From an uncultured Christensenellaceae bacterium (lineage in GTDB: Bacteria; Bacillota; Clostridia; Christensenellales; Christensenellaceae): DNA of 64,000 nucleotides. The notes below the pieces were generated by a model, which saw only the letters and a program-made list of their open reading frames with translations, searched no databases and was not told the DNA's origin. Below, piece after piece: positions 11,167 through 19,038 of the stretch. Position numbers and translations under genes: made by a program. Location of the stretch: positions 7,272 through 71,271 of the forward strand of contig CAJUPM010000009.1 in the NCBI GenBank assembly GCA_910588425.1. The letters run 5' to 3'. Position 1 is the stretch's first letter; each line of letters starts with the position of its first letter.

Positions 11167-12317
11167 TATTTCACCTTCGCATATTTGACGACGTCCACAT
11201 CTTTGGCACTGGTCACATCGTACCAGCAGACCTCGCCGCCGCTGGCACTGGCCAGCATGCCCCGGGAGATGGACGTGTTGAGCTGGGCGGTTTTGCCCGT
11301 CTCGAAATCGTAGAGATAGAGATTGCCATCTTTGGTATAGCAGAGGTAGCCATCGCCCATGCGGTAGTTGACCACCTCTTCAGCGATGAGCAGCGGCGCT
11401 TCGCCGTTCTCGCTCAGATAGATATCGTCTGCCGGGCCAGTGGCCGAGGAGAGAAAGGCGGTATAGCGGCCGGAGGTTTTGGGTGCATAGATATAGCGGC
11501 CCCACTCGTAGGTGTGCTCCTGGCCCGTCTCGACGGAGAGCAGGGTAACCCGGCTTTTCAGCAGGTCCCCCTCGGTATAGGAGACGGCATACGTCAGGAT
11601 GCCGTCCTGAATATGCACGGCGCCGGAGGTTTCGGGCACGCCCTCGAACACTTTTACCGTTACGCCCTCCCGGGCCTGCAAATCGTAGAGATAGAGGCGG
11701 TCGGTCTCCTGCCCGGCCTGCTGCAAAAAGGCCAGATACTGCCCGTCCAGGCTGAGCTGGGGCAGCGCGAAAACGTAATCCTTGACGGCGAAAAATTCGC
11801 CCTTCTGCCTGTCGTAGGCGCAGACGCGCCCGCCGCCCCGGGAGGAGGAATCCACCCAGACGATATACTGCTCGCTCATTTGCAGCCAGGCGATATTCTC
11901 GTATTTGACGGGCACGCTGATCTCCTCGCTGGCGCCCTGCTCAATATGGTAGATCACCAGCCGGTTATACAGCACCACGCCGCTGGCTGTGGACGTGGAG
12001 GAAAAGACGATATCGCCGCCAAACAGGAAGGGGTCGTTGATGGTGTTATAGCGGATGGCGGCCTCGTTTTGCAGATTGCTCCAATCCTCCGCGCCCTCTG
12101 AGCTGACGCCCGAGGCTGGGTCCACAAACGGCTTGGGATCCACGCTTTCCGGAATTTTCTCCTGCTGGCGCGGGCGGTGGACGGCGAAATAATAGACCGC
12201 CCCGGCAATCAAAAGAAGCGCAACGCAAAGCAGGGCAATTTTCAGGCCCATATGGTCCTTTTGCCCTTGCATGCTGATATGCCCTTTTTTGCTCCAACCC
12301 GAGCGAAACCGCTTCAT
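11166..12317 (-). CDS. Membrane-anchored beta-propeller-like protein
   Basis: A 383-residue protein with a basic N-terminus, one membrane helix (LKIALLCVALLLIAGAVYYFAV, about residues 25-46) and a large outside part. The outside part is made of repeated short beta motifs such as LYLYDLQA, ICYTKDGNLYLYDFETGK-like and DDIYLSENGEAPL, typical of a TolB/DUF5050-like propeller that reports a display-like sequence of blades. No catalytic residues are seen. The ATG at 12317 follows AAGGAG. It lies 9 bases after ispDF and overlaps radA by one base. A sensory or cell-envelope scaffold role is an inference only. Confidence 0.8.
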   Translation of the reverse strand: MKRFRSGWSKKGHISMQGQKDHMGLKIALLCVALLLIAGAVYYFAVHRPRQQEKIPESVDPKPFVDPASGVSSEGAEDWSNLQNEAAIRYNTINDPFLFGGDIVFSSTSTASGVVLYNRLVIYHIEQGASEEISVPVKYENIAWLQMSEQYIVWVDSSSRGGGRVCAYDRQKGEFFAVKDYVFALPQLSLDGQYLAFLQQAGQETDRLYLYDLQAREGVTVKVFEGVPETSGAVHIQDGILTYAVSYTEGDLLKSRVTLLSVETGQEHTYEWGRYIYAPKTSGRYTAFLSSATGPADDIYLSENGEAPLLIAEEVVNYRMGDGYLCYTKDGNLYLYDFETGKTAQLNTSISRGMLASASGGEVCWYDVTSAKDVDVVKYAKVK

Positions 12318-12326
12318 ACGCGCTCC

Positions 12327-13496
12327 TTAATTTGGCTTTTGCTTTGTCATCAGGCAGGTCGCCGAGGCGGCGCAGGCCAGCCCCCCGCCCACGGCATCGA
12401 ACTGCTCGGCCGTCTTTGCCTTGACGGAGATGCTGCGCTGCTCCGCCCCCAGCGCCCTGGCCAGGCTATGGATGATCTTGCGCTTATACGGCGAGAGCTT
12501 GGGCTTTTCCAGGAAAACCGTGGTATCCAGGTTGACCAGCGCATAGCCCTCGGCCTGCAGCATGGCCCAGACCTGCTCCAGCAGCTTCATGCTGTCTGCG
12601 CCCCGGTAGGCCGGGTCTGTATCCGGGAAAAACTCGCCGATATCCCGCTGGCCGGCCGCGCCCAGCAGGGCATCGATGACGGCATGGGCCAGCACATCCG
12701 CATCCGAATGGCCATCCAGCCCGAACCTGCTCTCGATGCGCACGCCGGCCAGCAGAAACGGCCTGCCCTCCTTTAGCGCATGGATATCATAGCCCTGGCC
12801 GATGCGCAGATCCCGCACGCCCAGCACTTCCTGCGTCCCCCGGACGATATCCTTGGGATGCGTCAGCTTGAAATTGTTGCCGCCGGATACCACCAGCCGC
12901 GGATGCAGGCCCAGCCGCTCCACCAGAGAGGAATCGTCCGTGCCAAGAAAGCCGTCTGCCAGGGCCTTCTCGTAAGCCAGCTTCAAAATCTCCCGGGGGA
13001 AGACCTGCGGCGTCTCGACCAGCACCAGCCGGTTGCGGTCCAGCGTGCGCAAAAAGCAGCCTTCTGCATCCGCCAGCTTGACGGTATCCGTGCACCAGCA
13101 GCCGGCCACGCCGCTGCCATGCTGGACGCAGCTGCGCACACAGTTTTCGATGAGCTCGGGCGTGGTAAAGCACCGGGCGCCGTCCATCACGGCCAGAATA
13201 TCGCAGTCCGAAGAGGCGGCCAGAATGCCGCTGTAGGCCGAATCCTGCCGCGTCGCCCCGCCGGAAGCCAGAATCACTTCCCCTTCCGGGAAGATGGCAT
13301 CCGCAATCTCCCGCATCTGCTCGCGCTCGCTGTCTTTGCAGACCAGCACCACCTCATCCAGGCAGGCGGCCTCCCGGCAGCTTTGCAGCGTCAGCTCCAG
13401 CGGCGTCTTGTTCGCCAGGCTCAGCAGCATCTTGTTTTTATCCGCGCCAATGCGCGTCCCCCGGCCCGCGGCCAGCACAATTCCCGCCACCTTCAT
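12327..13496 (-). CDS. ispDF: Bifunctional IspD/IspF isoprenoid enzyme
   Basis: A fusion of two steps of the MEP isoprenoid pathway in 389 residues. Residues 1-228 are 2-C-methyl-D-erythritol 4-phosphate cytidylyltransferase (IspD), with the nucleotide loop VLAAGRGTRIG, the TDTVK motif at 136-140 and ETPQVF at 161-166. Residues 230-389 are 2-C-methyl-D-erythritol 2,4-cyclodiphosphate synthase (IspF), with metal ligands D237, H239 and H271 in GYDIHA and LAHAV, and GRDIGEFFPDTD-like substrate-loop residues. The intermediate enzyme IspE is not nearby. The start overlaps the rqcP stop as ATGA, so the two genes are coupled. Confidence 0.97.
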   Translation of the reverse strand: MKVAGIVLAAGRGTRIGADKNKMLLSLANKTPLELTLQSCREAACLDEVVLVCKDSEREQMREIADAIFPEGEVILASGGATRQDSAYSGILAASSDCDILAVMDGARCFTTPELIENCVRSCVQHGSGVAGCWCTDTVKLADAEGCFLRTLDRNRLVLVETPQVFPREILKLAYEKALADGFLGTDDSSLVERLGLHPRLVVSGGNNFKLTHPKDIVRGTQEVLGVRDLRIGQGYDIHALKEGRPFLLAGVRIESRFGLDGHSDADVLAHAVIDALLGAAGQRDIGEFFPDTDPAYRGADSMKLLEQVWAMLQAEGYALVNLDTTVFLEKPKLSPYKRKIIHSLARALGAEQRSISVKAKTAEQFDAVGGGLACAASATCLMTKQKPN

Positions 13497-13735
13497 TCGA
13501 TCACCTCATACATGCGCTCGGCGTCTTCCTTCTTGGTGGATTCCCTTAGCTCTTTGACGCGCACTTTAAGCGGCCGGGCGCCAAAGCCGACGGTGATTTC
13601 ATCGCCCACTTTGAGCCGATAGCCCGGCTTGACCTCTTTTCCGTTCACGCTAATGCGCCCGCCATCCGCCGCAGAGGCCGCAACCGTGCGCCGCTTGATG
13701 ATCCGGGAGACTTTCAGAAATTTATCTACTCTCAA
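13493..13735 (-). CDS. rqcP: S4-domain RNA-binding protein RqcP (YabO/Hsp15 type)
   Basis: An 80-residue S4-domain protein (LRVDKFLKVSRIIKRRTVA, then GRISVNGKEVKPGYRLKVGDEITV). In Bacillus the homologue works with RqcH in ribosome-associated quality control, adding alanine tails to stalled chains. A position next to HU and the MazG/YabN gene is the usual Firmicute context and supports this identity. The TTG at 13735 is chosen because AAGGATGG lies about 9 bases upstream and it begins exactly at the S4 domain; the longer open frame to 13837 crosses the promoter. It is the first gene of the operon that ends in radA. Confidence 0.88.
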   Translation of the reverse strand: MRVDKFLKVSRIIKRRTVAASAADGGRISVNGKEVKPGYRLKVGDEITVGFGARPLKVRVKELRESTKKEDAERMYEVIE

Positions 13736-13802
13736 AACAGTCCATCCTTTTTTTGCTTTTGCCCGCCGCAGCTTCCATTTGCGGGGGGCAGCTTCCAACC
13801 TG

Positions 13803-13831
13803 ATTATAAACAAAACACGCCCATCTGGCAA
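13803..13831 (-). promoter_or_regulatory. Promoter of the rqcP-ispDF-radA operon
   Basis: TTGCCA (13831-13826), 17-base spacer, perfect TATAAT (13808-13803) on the minus strand, about 70 bases before the rqcP TTG. Confidence 0.78.
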
Positions 13832-13904
13832 ATCCATGGCGAATTTTGCGGCATAGTTTTACACCCTGTTCATATTTGCCCTGCCGGGGGCGCAAAAGCG
13901 CAGC

Positions 13905-13931
13905 AAAAAGGCCCGCGGGAAGCGGGCCTTT
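13905..13931 (-). terminator. Terminator of the HU gene
   Basis: AAAGGCCCGC / GCGGGCCTTT stem with a 5-base loop and further T residues on the minus strand, 16 bases after the HU stop codon. Confidence 0.88.
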
Positions 13932-13946
13932 GCACAAAACTAGTTG

Positions 13947-14219
13947 TTATTTTACAGCGTCTTTGAAAGCTTTTCCTGCTTTGAAAGCGGGAACTGTGCA
14001 TGCAGCGATCTCGATGGGCGCTTTGGTCAGCGGGTTGATGCCCTTTCTGGCGGCGCGCTCTCTGGATTCAAAAGTGCCGAAGCCGACGATCTGGACTTTC
14101 TCGCCCTTGCCGATCTCCTCGACGATGGTTTCGGTCATGGCGACCAGAGCCTTCTCTGCATCTTTCTTGGAAAGATCTGCCTTTGCTGCGATTGCTGCAA
14201 TCAATTCTGTTTTATTCAA
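13947..14219 (-). CDS. hup: HU family DNA-binding protein
   Basis: A 90-residue nucleoid protein, the standard HU length. It starts NKTELIAAIAAKADLSKKDAE and has the conserved GFGTFESRERAARKGINP arm region that wraps into the DNA minor groove. The TTG at 14219 follows a perfect AAAAGGAGGAG; the upstream in-frame ATG at 14297 would place the protein across its own promoter. It is transcribed alone, from its own promoter to its own terminator, between the YabN/MazG gene and rqcP, as in other Firmicutes. Confidence 0.97.
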   Translation of the reverse strand: MNKTELIAAIAAKADLSKKDAEKALVAMTETIVEEIGKGEKVQIVGFGTFESRERAARKGINPLTKAPIEIAACTVPAFKAGKAFKDAVK

Positions 14220-14288
14220 CGTAGTTCTCCTCCTTTTAAATTGACGAGTTCTTTTCTGCGCCGCCCCATGGGGACAAGCGTCATGAAG

Positions 14289-14317
14289 ATTATACACGGC
14301 TTTTTTCCCTAATACAA
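14289..14317 (-). promoter_or_regulatory. Promoter of the HU gene
   Basis: TTGTAT (14317-14312), 17-base spacer, perfect TATAAT (14294-14289), minus strand; the -35 box lies just after the yabN stop codon. Confidence 0.78.
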
Positions 14318-14324
14318 GCCTTTT

Positions 14325-15737
14325 TCAGCTTTTTTTACACTTTTTAGTCTGGTTCCAGAGGGCATCCTGCTCCGTGAGCGGCATTTTTGCCAGATCCTGG
14401 CCCTGCTCTTTGGCAAGACTTTCCATTTTTGCCATGCGGTCCGCGAATTTGCGGCAGGCGGCCAGCAGAGCGGGCTCGGCCTCGATGCCCAGCTTGCGCA
14501 GCAGGTTGACGGCGGAAAACAGCAGATCCCCCGCCTCCTCCTGGGCATCGCCCGCCCCGGCCAGGGCTGCGCACAGCTCTTCTATCTCCTCGCGCACCTT
14601 TTCCAGCGCGCCCTCGTAGTTTTCCCAATCGAAGCCGATCTGCGCGGCCTTTTTCTGGATCTTCTGGGCGCGGATGAGCGCAGGCATGCCCGCCGGGACA
14701 TCCGCCAGGCTTTGGGCCAGCGATTTCTGCGCTTTTTCCTGCCGCTTGATGGCCTCCCAGTTTTTCATCACTTCGCCGGAATCTTTTACCGCTGTATCCC
14801 CAAAAATATGGGGGTGGCGCCGGATCATCTTGCGGCAGATGCCGTCTGCCACATCCAGGGCATCGAACTGCCCATGCTCACCCGCGATGGCCGCGTGCAT
14901 GACGACTTGCAGCAGCACATCCCCCAGCTCATCCGCCAGGGCAAATTCATCCCCGGCATCGATGGCCTCCAGCACTTCGTAGCACTCCTCGATGAGGCAG
15001 GTGCGCAGGGACTCGTGCGTCTGTTCCCGATCCCAGGGGCAGCCATCCGGCGCGCGCAGACGGGCGATGACGGCCAGCAGATCCGAAAAATCGTAGCAGG
15101 CTTTCTGCTCAAAAACCGGCTTATCCAGCACCAGGGCCGTGCTGTAATCGAAATCCGGGAAGGAGGGGAAATCCCGGAGCGGCAGATCCACCCGCCGCCC
15201 CATATGCACCAGATGGCAGGGGGCATCGGCGGGGTAGAACCGGGAGAGCGCCGAGAAGAGCTCTGCCGCCAGATAGGGGTTATCCAGCTCGGTCAGCACC
15301 AGACCGCTATCCCCCGTAAAGCCGCTTTGCTCGAATTCAGACGCCGGGCAGCAGAGCACTGCGCCGGGACTGCACGCGCCGGCGCAGAGGGCCAGCGCGG
15401 CCTCTCCAAAGCCCATGCCCGGCAGAATTTCTTCTACCAGCCCTTCGGCCGCCAGCGCCGCGGCCAGCTTATGCTGGGAAAGCTCCCCCATCAGGCAGAG
15501 CGCCGCATCCGACATTTTGCGTAGATGCGCCAGCGCCAGAGTTACCAGCTCCTCGAAATCCTCGGCCTGCTCATAGAAGGCGTCCAGCGTCTCAAAGCAA
15601 ATGCCCTGTTCGCGGAGCCAATCCGCCAGCGGGATGCGGCCCGTCTGCAAGACGAGCTGCCCTGCGGCCCTCATTTGCTCCCATGCCCCAAGCGAGAGGC
15701 TCTCCGCCGCCCCAATTCCAATTCCGATGAGTTTCAT
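14325..15737 (-). CDS. mazG: YabN-type protein: tetrapyrrole methylase-like plus MazG
   Basis: A 470-residue fusion. Residues 1-210 form a SAM-dependent tetrapyrrole methylase-like domain (IGIGIGAAESLSLGAWEQM at the start). Residues 215-470 are a MazG nucleoside triphosphate pyrophosphohydrolase with two MazG repeats. The first has PDGCPWDREQTHESL and the metal-binding EECYEVLEAID (from 250) with ELADELGDVLLQ; the second is the shorter EKVREEIEELCAAL and EEAGDLLFSAVNLLRKLG. MazG proteins remove damaged or excess NTPs. The N-terminal domain of this fusion has no known substrate. The start has AGGAGAG upstream. Being next to HU and rqcP fits the YabN gene of Bacillus. Confidence 0.93.
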   Translation of the reverse strand: MKLIGIGIGAAESLSLGAWEQMRAAGQLVLQTGRIPLADWLREQGICFETLDAFYEQAEDFEELVTLALAHLRKMSDAALCLMGELSQHKLAAALAAEGLVEEILPGMGFGEAALALCAGACSPGAVLCCPASEFEQSGFTGDSGLVLTELDNPYLAAELFSALSRFYPADAPCHLVHMGRRVDLPLRDFPSFPDFDYSTALVLDKPVFEQKACYDFSDLLAVIARLRAPDGCPWDREQTHESLRTCLIEECYEVLEAIDAGDEFALADELGDVLLQVVMHAAIAGEHGQFDALDVADGICRKMIRRHPHIFGDTAVKDSGEVMKNWEAIKRQEKAQKSLAQSLADVPAGMPALIRAQKIQKKAAQIGFDWENYEGALEKVREEIEELCAALAGAGDAQEEAGDLLFSAVNLLRKLGIEAEPALLAACRKFADRMAKMESLAKEQGQDLAKMPLTEQDALWNQTKKCKKS

Positions 15738-16157
15738 GTGATCTCTCCTATTCCTTCGCCGGCTTCGCGCCCAGCCGCGCGGCGCCTAAAAACGGGCATT
15801 CCCTGCCAAAGTTTTCTGTTTTGCTCTGTGCGAGGCGGCCCCGATGCGGCCTGGAGGAGCAGCCCTGCTATTCACACACCAAAGCGCCGCCTGCGGTGCA
15901 TTCGCAGGGCAAACTGCCCGGCCAAAACGCGCTCCCGGCCGGCGCGAATATGCCGCTTGCCGGATTTGCCGCCGTTTTGGGCCTGTCCAAAGCGCCGGAC
16001 ACTTTTTGGCCACAGCTGCGGGGCGTCGCTGCTCCCGCCGGAGCCCATCCAAATAAGCCCCGGGCGGCCCGCCGGATTCTGCGGTTTTCGCAGTATCCAA
16101 AGCCCCGTCTTCTGGTTTGCGACATTGGCCGCTTTCATTCGCCAAACTGTTTTCCTT

Positions 16158-16187
16158 ATTATACTACGCCTGGGCCCGCCCCTACAA
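16158..16187 (-). promoter_or_regulatory. Candidate promoter for the YabN/MazG gene
   Basis: TTGTAG (16187-16182), 18-base spacer, TATAAT (16163-16158), minus strand. It implies an untranslated leader of about 410 bases before the 15737 start. Confidence 0.5.
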
Positions 16188-16193
16188 GGGCGC

Positions 16194-16228
16194 AAAAAAG
16201 AGGGCCTGCGCACCCGGCGCTGCCCTCT
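16194..16228 (-). terminator. Terminator of the iscR-nifS-nifU operon
   Basis: AGAGGGC / GCCCTCT outer stem with a GCGC-rich inner part, then six T on the minus strand, 15 bases after the nifU stop. Confidence 0.85.
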
Positions 16229-16243
16229 CTTATCGGCAGAGGC

Positions 16244-16693
16244 CTAATAATCCTCCTGCTCCTCTTCCTCGCCCTCGTGAATATCGCTCTTGGGTTTTTC
16301 CAGCCCCTCGATTTTGATGCCTTTCTTCTCGGCATAATCCCAAAGGGCGGCATGGATGGCCTCCTCCGCCAGCAGGGAGCAATGCACCTTGACGGGCGGC
16401 AGGCCGTCCAGCGCTTCCATGACGGCGGCATTGGTGATTTTCAGCGCATCCTCTATGCGCTTGCCCTTGACCAGCTCTGTGGCCATGCTGCTGGTGGCCA
16501 CGGCGGCGCCGCAGCCGAAGGTTTTGAACTTGACATCCCGGATGATGCCATCGTCATCGATATCCAGAAAAATGCGCATGATATCGCCGCACTTGGCGTT
16601 GCCCACCGTGCCCACGCCGCTGGCGTTCTCAATCTCTCCCATATTTCTCGGATGCTGGAAATGATCCATCACTTTTTCGCTGTATGCAGACAT
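16244..16693 (-). CDS. nifU: Iron-sulfur cluster scaffold NifU/IscU
   Basis: A 149-residue scaffold that assembles Fe-S clusters from iron and the sulfur released by NifS. The three conserved ligands are C35 (NAKCGD), C61 (FGCGAAV) and C105 (VHCSLLAEEA). The C-terminus has a Glu-rich tail (EGEEEEQEDY). It is a stand-alone IscU-type protein, without the C-terminal domains of full NifU. It follows nifS after 12 bases and ends the operon iscR-nifS-nifU. Confidence 0.97.
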   Translation of the reverse strand: MSAYSEKVMDHFQHPRNMGEIENASGVGTVGNAKCGDIMRIFLDIDDDGIIRDVKFKTFGCGAAVATSSMATELVKGKRIEDALKITNAAVMEALDGLPPVKVHCSLLAEEAIHAALWDYAEKKGIKIEGLEKPKSDIHEGEEEEQEDY

Positions 16694-16705
16694 TTGCCTT
16701 TCCTC

Positions 16706-17890
16706 CTATTTCGCGTTCTTTTTGACAAAATCTTCATAGAGGGGCGACATGGCCCGAAGCTGCTCTATGATGCGCGCGGTGTTTTCCACGACGTAGTCCA
16801 TCTGCTCTTTGGTATTGCTCTCGTTCAGCGTCAGCCGCAGAGAGCCGTGGGCGATTTCATGCGGCAGGCCGATGGCCAGCAGGACGTGCGAAGGGTCTAA
16901 CGAGCCGGACGTGCAGGCCGAGCCGGATGAGCCGCAGATGCCCGCCATATCCAGCATCATCAGCAGGCTCTCGCCCTCCACAAACCGGAAGCAGAAGTTG
17001 GCGTTGCCCGGAAGGCGCTCCTCCGGATGCCCGTTCAGCCGGCTATAGGGAACCTTCTCCAGCATGTTTTTGATGAGATAGTCCCGAAGCTCCCGCTCTT
17101 TTGCCGTGCGCTCCGGCATGGTTTTCAGCGCGATTTCCGCCGCCTTGCCCAGCCCCACGATGCCCGGGACGTTTTCCGTGCCCGCCCGGCGCTTGCGCTC
17201 CTGGGCGCCGCCATGCACGAAAGAGCGCAGTTTCAGCCCCTTTCGGATATACAGAAAGCCGATGCCCTTGGGGCCGCTTAGCTTATGGCCGCTGGCCGAG
17301 AGCATATCGATGCACATCGCATCCACATCGATGGGAACCTGGCCATAGGCCTGGACGGCATCTGTATGGAAGAGCACGCCCGCCTGCCGGGCGATTTTGC
17401 CGATTTCGGCCACGGGCTCTATCGTGCCGATCTCGTTGTTGGCAAACATGATGCTGATGAGGATGGTATCCGGCCGGATGGCGGCCTTCAGCTCGTCCAG
17501 CGAAATTCTGCCGTATTCATCCACGTCGAGATACGTTACCTCAAAGCCATGCTGCTCCAGATACTGGCAGGTATGCAGCACGGCGTGATGCTCGATTTTG
17601 CTCGTGATGATATGCTTTCCCTTTTTGGCATACGCCTCGGCCGCGGCCTTGATGGCCCAGTTATCCGATTCGCTGCCGCCGGCCGTGAAGTAGATCTCCT
17701 CCGGCTTTGCCCCAAGCGAGCCCGCGATGACTTCCCTTGCATGATCGACTGCCGCATGGCTCTCCTGCCCCAGGCTGTAGATGGTCGAAGGGTTGCCATA
17801 GTGCTGTGTGAAATACGGGAGCATCGCCTCCACCACTTCCGGGCGGGTAGCCGTCGTTGCGGCGTTATCTAAATAGATGACTTCCTGCAT
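16706..17890 (-). CDS. nifS: Cysteine desulfurase NifS/IscS
   Basis: A PLP-dependent enzyme of 394 residues that converts cysteine to alanine and a protein-bound persulfide for Fe-S cluster assembly. It begins IYLDNAATT and has H101 in KIEHHAVL, D177 in FHTDAVQ, the PLP lysine K203 in SASGHKLSGPKG, and the active-site C326 in GSSGSACTSGSL. The ATG at 17890 follows AAAAGGAGAAT; the longer frame to 18082 covers the iscR 3' end. It starts 2 bases after the iscR stop codon and feeds sulfur to the NifU scaffold downstream. Confidence 0.98.
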   Translation of the reverse strand: MQEVIYLDNAATTATRPEVVEAMLPYFTQHYGNPSTIYSLGQESHAAVDHAREVIAGSLGAKPEEIYFTAGGSESDNWAIKAAAEAYAKKGKHIITSKIEHHAVLHTCQYLEQHGFEVTYLDVDEYGRISLDELKAAIRPDTILISIMFANNEIGTIEPVAEIGKIARQAGVLFHTDAVQAYGQVPIDVDAMCIDMLSASGHKLSGPKGIGFLYIRKGLKLRSFVHGGAQERKRRAGTENVPGIVGLGKAAEIALKTMPERTAKERELRDYLIKNMLEKVPYSRLNGHPEERLPGNANFCFRFVEGESLLMMLDMAGICGSSGSACTSGSLDPSHVLLAIGLPHEIAHGSLRLTLNESNTKEQMDYVVENTARIIEQLRAMSPLYEDFVKKNAK

Positions 17891-17892
17891 AG

Positions 17893-18354
17893 CTATTCTC
17901 CTTTTCCGCTCTCGCAAAAGCGCTTTGCGCCTTGCGCGCAGTTTCCTTCCTTTAAAAGCTCGGCGAGGAAAATCTCGTCGACCGTCTGGTTGATGCTCTT
18001 CGTGATGCGCTGCCAGACGTATTTGGTCACGCAAGTCTCTTCCGCGGCGCAGGGCTGCCCTTCGCCCATCAGAGCCGAGCATTCCACCAGGTTTAAATCT
18101 CCCTCCAGCGCCCGCAGGATTTCTCCCACCGAAATTTGCTCAGGCGCTCTGGCCAGGCGGTAGCCCCCGCCCGCGCCCCGGACGCTCTCGATGATGCCCG
18201 CTTTGCGCAGCAGGCTCATGAGCTGCTCCAGATAGCTTTCCGAGAGGTTTTGCCGCTGGGCGATGCTGCTGATGCAGACTGCGCCGCTCCGGCTGTTGGC
18301 CGCCAGATCCACGATGGCCCGCAGGCCGTATCTGCCTTTTGTCGATAGTTTCAA
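17893..18354 (-). CDS. iscR: Rrf2-family iron-sulfur regulator IscR
   Basis: A 153-residue winged-helix repressor (LSTKGRYGLRAIVDLA, SESYLEQLMSLLRKAGI, VRGAGGGYRLAR) with three cysteines C92, C102 and C108 placed to bind a [2Fe-2S] cluster, as in IscR. It probably reports cluster status and represses its own operon. The TTG at 18354 is chosen because TTGGAGG lies about 10 bases upstream and translation then starts at the usual LKLSTKGRYG. It is the first gene of iscR-nifS-nifU, with a good promoter and two dyad elements upstream. Confidence 0.92.
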   Translation of the reverse strand: MKLSTKGRYGLRAIVDLAANSRSGAVCISSIAQRQNLSESYLEQLMSLLRKAGIIESVRGAGGGYRLARAPEQISVGEILRALEGDLNLVECSALMGEGQPCAAEETCVTKYVWQRITKSINQTVDEIFLAELLKEGNCAQGAKRFCESGKGE

Positions 18355-18370
18355 ACTGCACACGCCTCCA

Positions 18371-18394
18371 ATTCCCAGCAAATTACTCGGGTAT
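18371..18394. promoter_or_regulatory. Candidate IscR operator, downstream of -10
   Basis: ATTCCCAGC-AAATT-ACTCGGGTAT, an imperfect dyad next to the -10 box, resembling Clostridial Rrf2/IscR boxes (ATACYCRAGTA-type half sites). A second dyad, GGGATTATACTCCC at 18444-18457, lies upstream of -35. Both placements suit autorepression, but binding is an inference. Confidence 0.55.
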
Positions 18395-18423
18395 ATCATA
18401 GTACGGATTTTCTCCGATGTCAA
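18395..18423 (-). promoter_or_regulatory. Promoter of the iscR operon
   Basis: Perfect TTGACA (18423-18418), 17-base spacer, TATGAT (18400-18395), minus strand, about 40 bases before the TTG start. Confidence 0.85.
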
Positions 18424-18476
18424 TAATCTTGACAAAAATACTAGGGATTATACTCCCGATTGGCAGTGCGGACGGT

Positions 18477-19020
18477 TAAGGGCAGGGGCATTTCGTGAAC
18501 ATGGGGTTTCGCCCCATATCCTGTTAAAAAAGCTTCACAGGGATTCCAAAAACGCTTCTCGCCGAGCTTGTCCAAAAAATCGGCGGTAGAGGTGATTTAG
18601 GTCAAGGGCAGTGGGTGAACATGGGGCTGCGCCCCATACCCCCATGGAATAAAAACTGCTGACCAGTACGGCGATAAAGGTCAAGGGCCGATTTTTTGCC
18701 ATGGGGTTTCACCCCATACCCCACGATTTTTGAATTGGATAAATGAATAGAAAAATACTATTATTTAGTCTTGACATTCCAAGACAAAAACAGGCCGGCA
18801 ATAGACATCTGCCAGCCTATTCTTATATTCCTGTGCATGAATCCCATTTGGGAAACAGCGCGGGCGGCTCATTGCAAGCCGCGAATCATATGAAACAGCG
18901 GAACTATCAGAGCGCGCATGCCGCACAATCCGCATCCGCGTGATTTCCATGATCCAGCGCTGGTTTTCCTGACCCGCGCACGCTCCTGCCCCCATGTTTA
19001 CCCATTGCCCTTGGCCTTAT
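18477..19020. repeat. Cluster of three A(+) copies and one A(-) half copy
   Basis: Family A plus copies at 18478-18530, 18599-18646 and 18677-18722, about 80-120 bases apart. Each has a GGTCAAGGGC-type box and a GGGGC/T hairpin (CATGGGGTTTCGCCCCAT, CATGGGGCTGCGCCCCAT, CATGGGGTTTCACCCCAT). A minus half copy lies at 18990-19020. Nothing coding is seen in 18355-19038; the stretch 18770-18980 contains no recognisable feature. Confidence 0.8.
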
Positions 19021-19038
19021 CTTTCATTCACAGCCGCC

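Larger units (their letters stand above)
15738..16243. other. 505-base gap between nifU and the YabN gene
   Basis: Contains the nifU terminator and a candidate minus-strand promoter, but no gene is convincing. The longest minus-strand frame (15786-16145) has the odd Ala/Arg/Pro composition of random GC-rich frames and no ribosome-binding site. Unusually for this window, the gap carries no family A or B repeat. Confidence 0.55.

Noticed and set aside
15786..16145. 119-residue minus-strand frame between nifU and the YabN gene
   Set aside because: No ribosome-binding site, random-like Ala/Arg/Pro composition.
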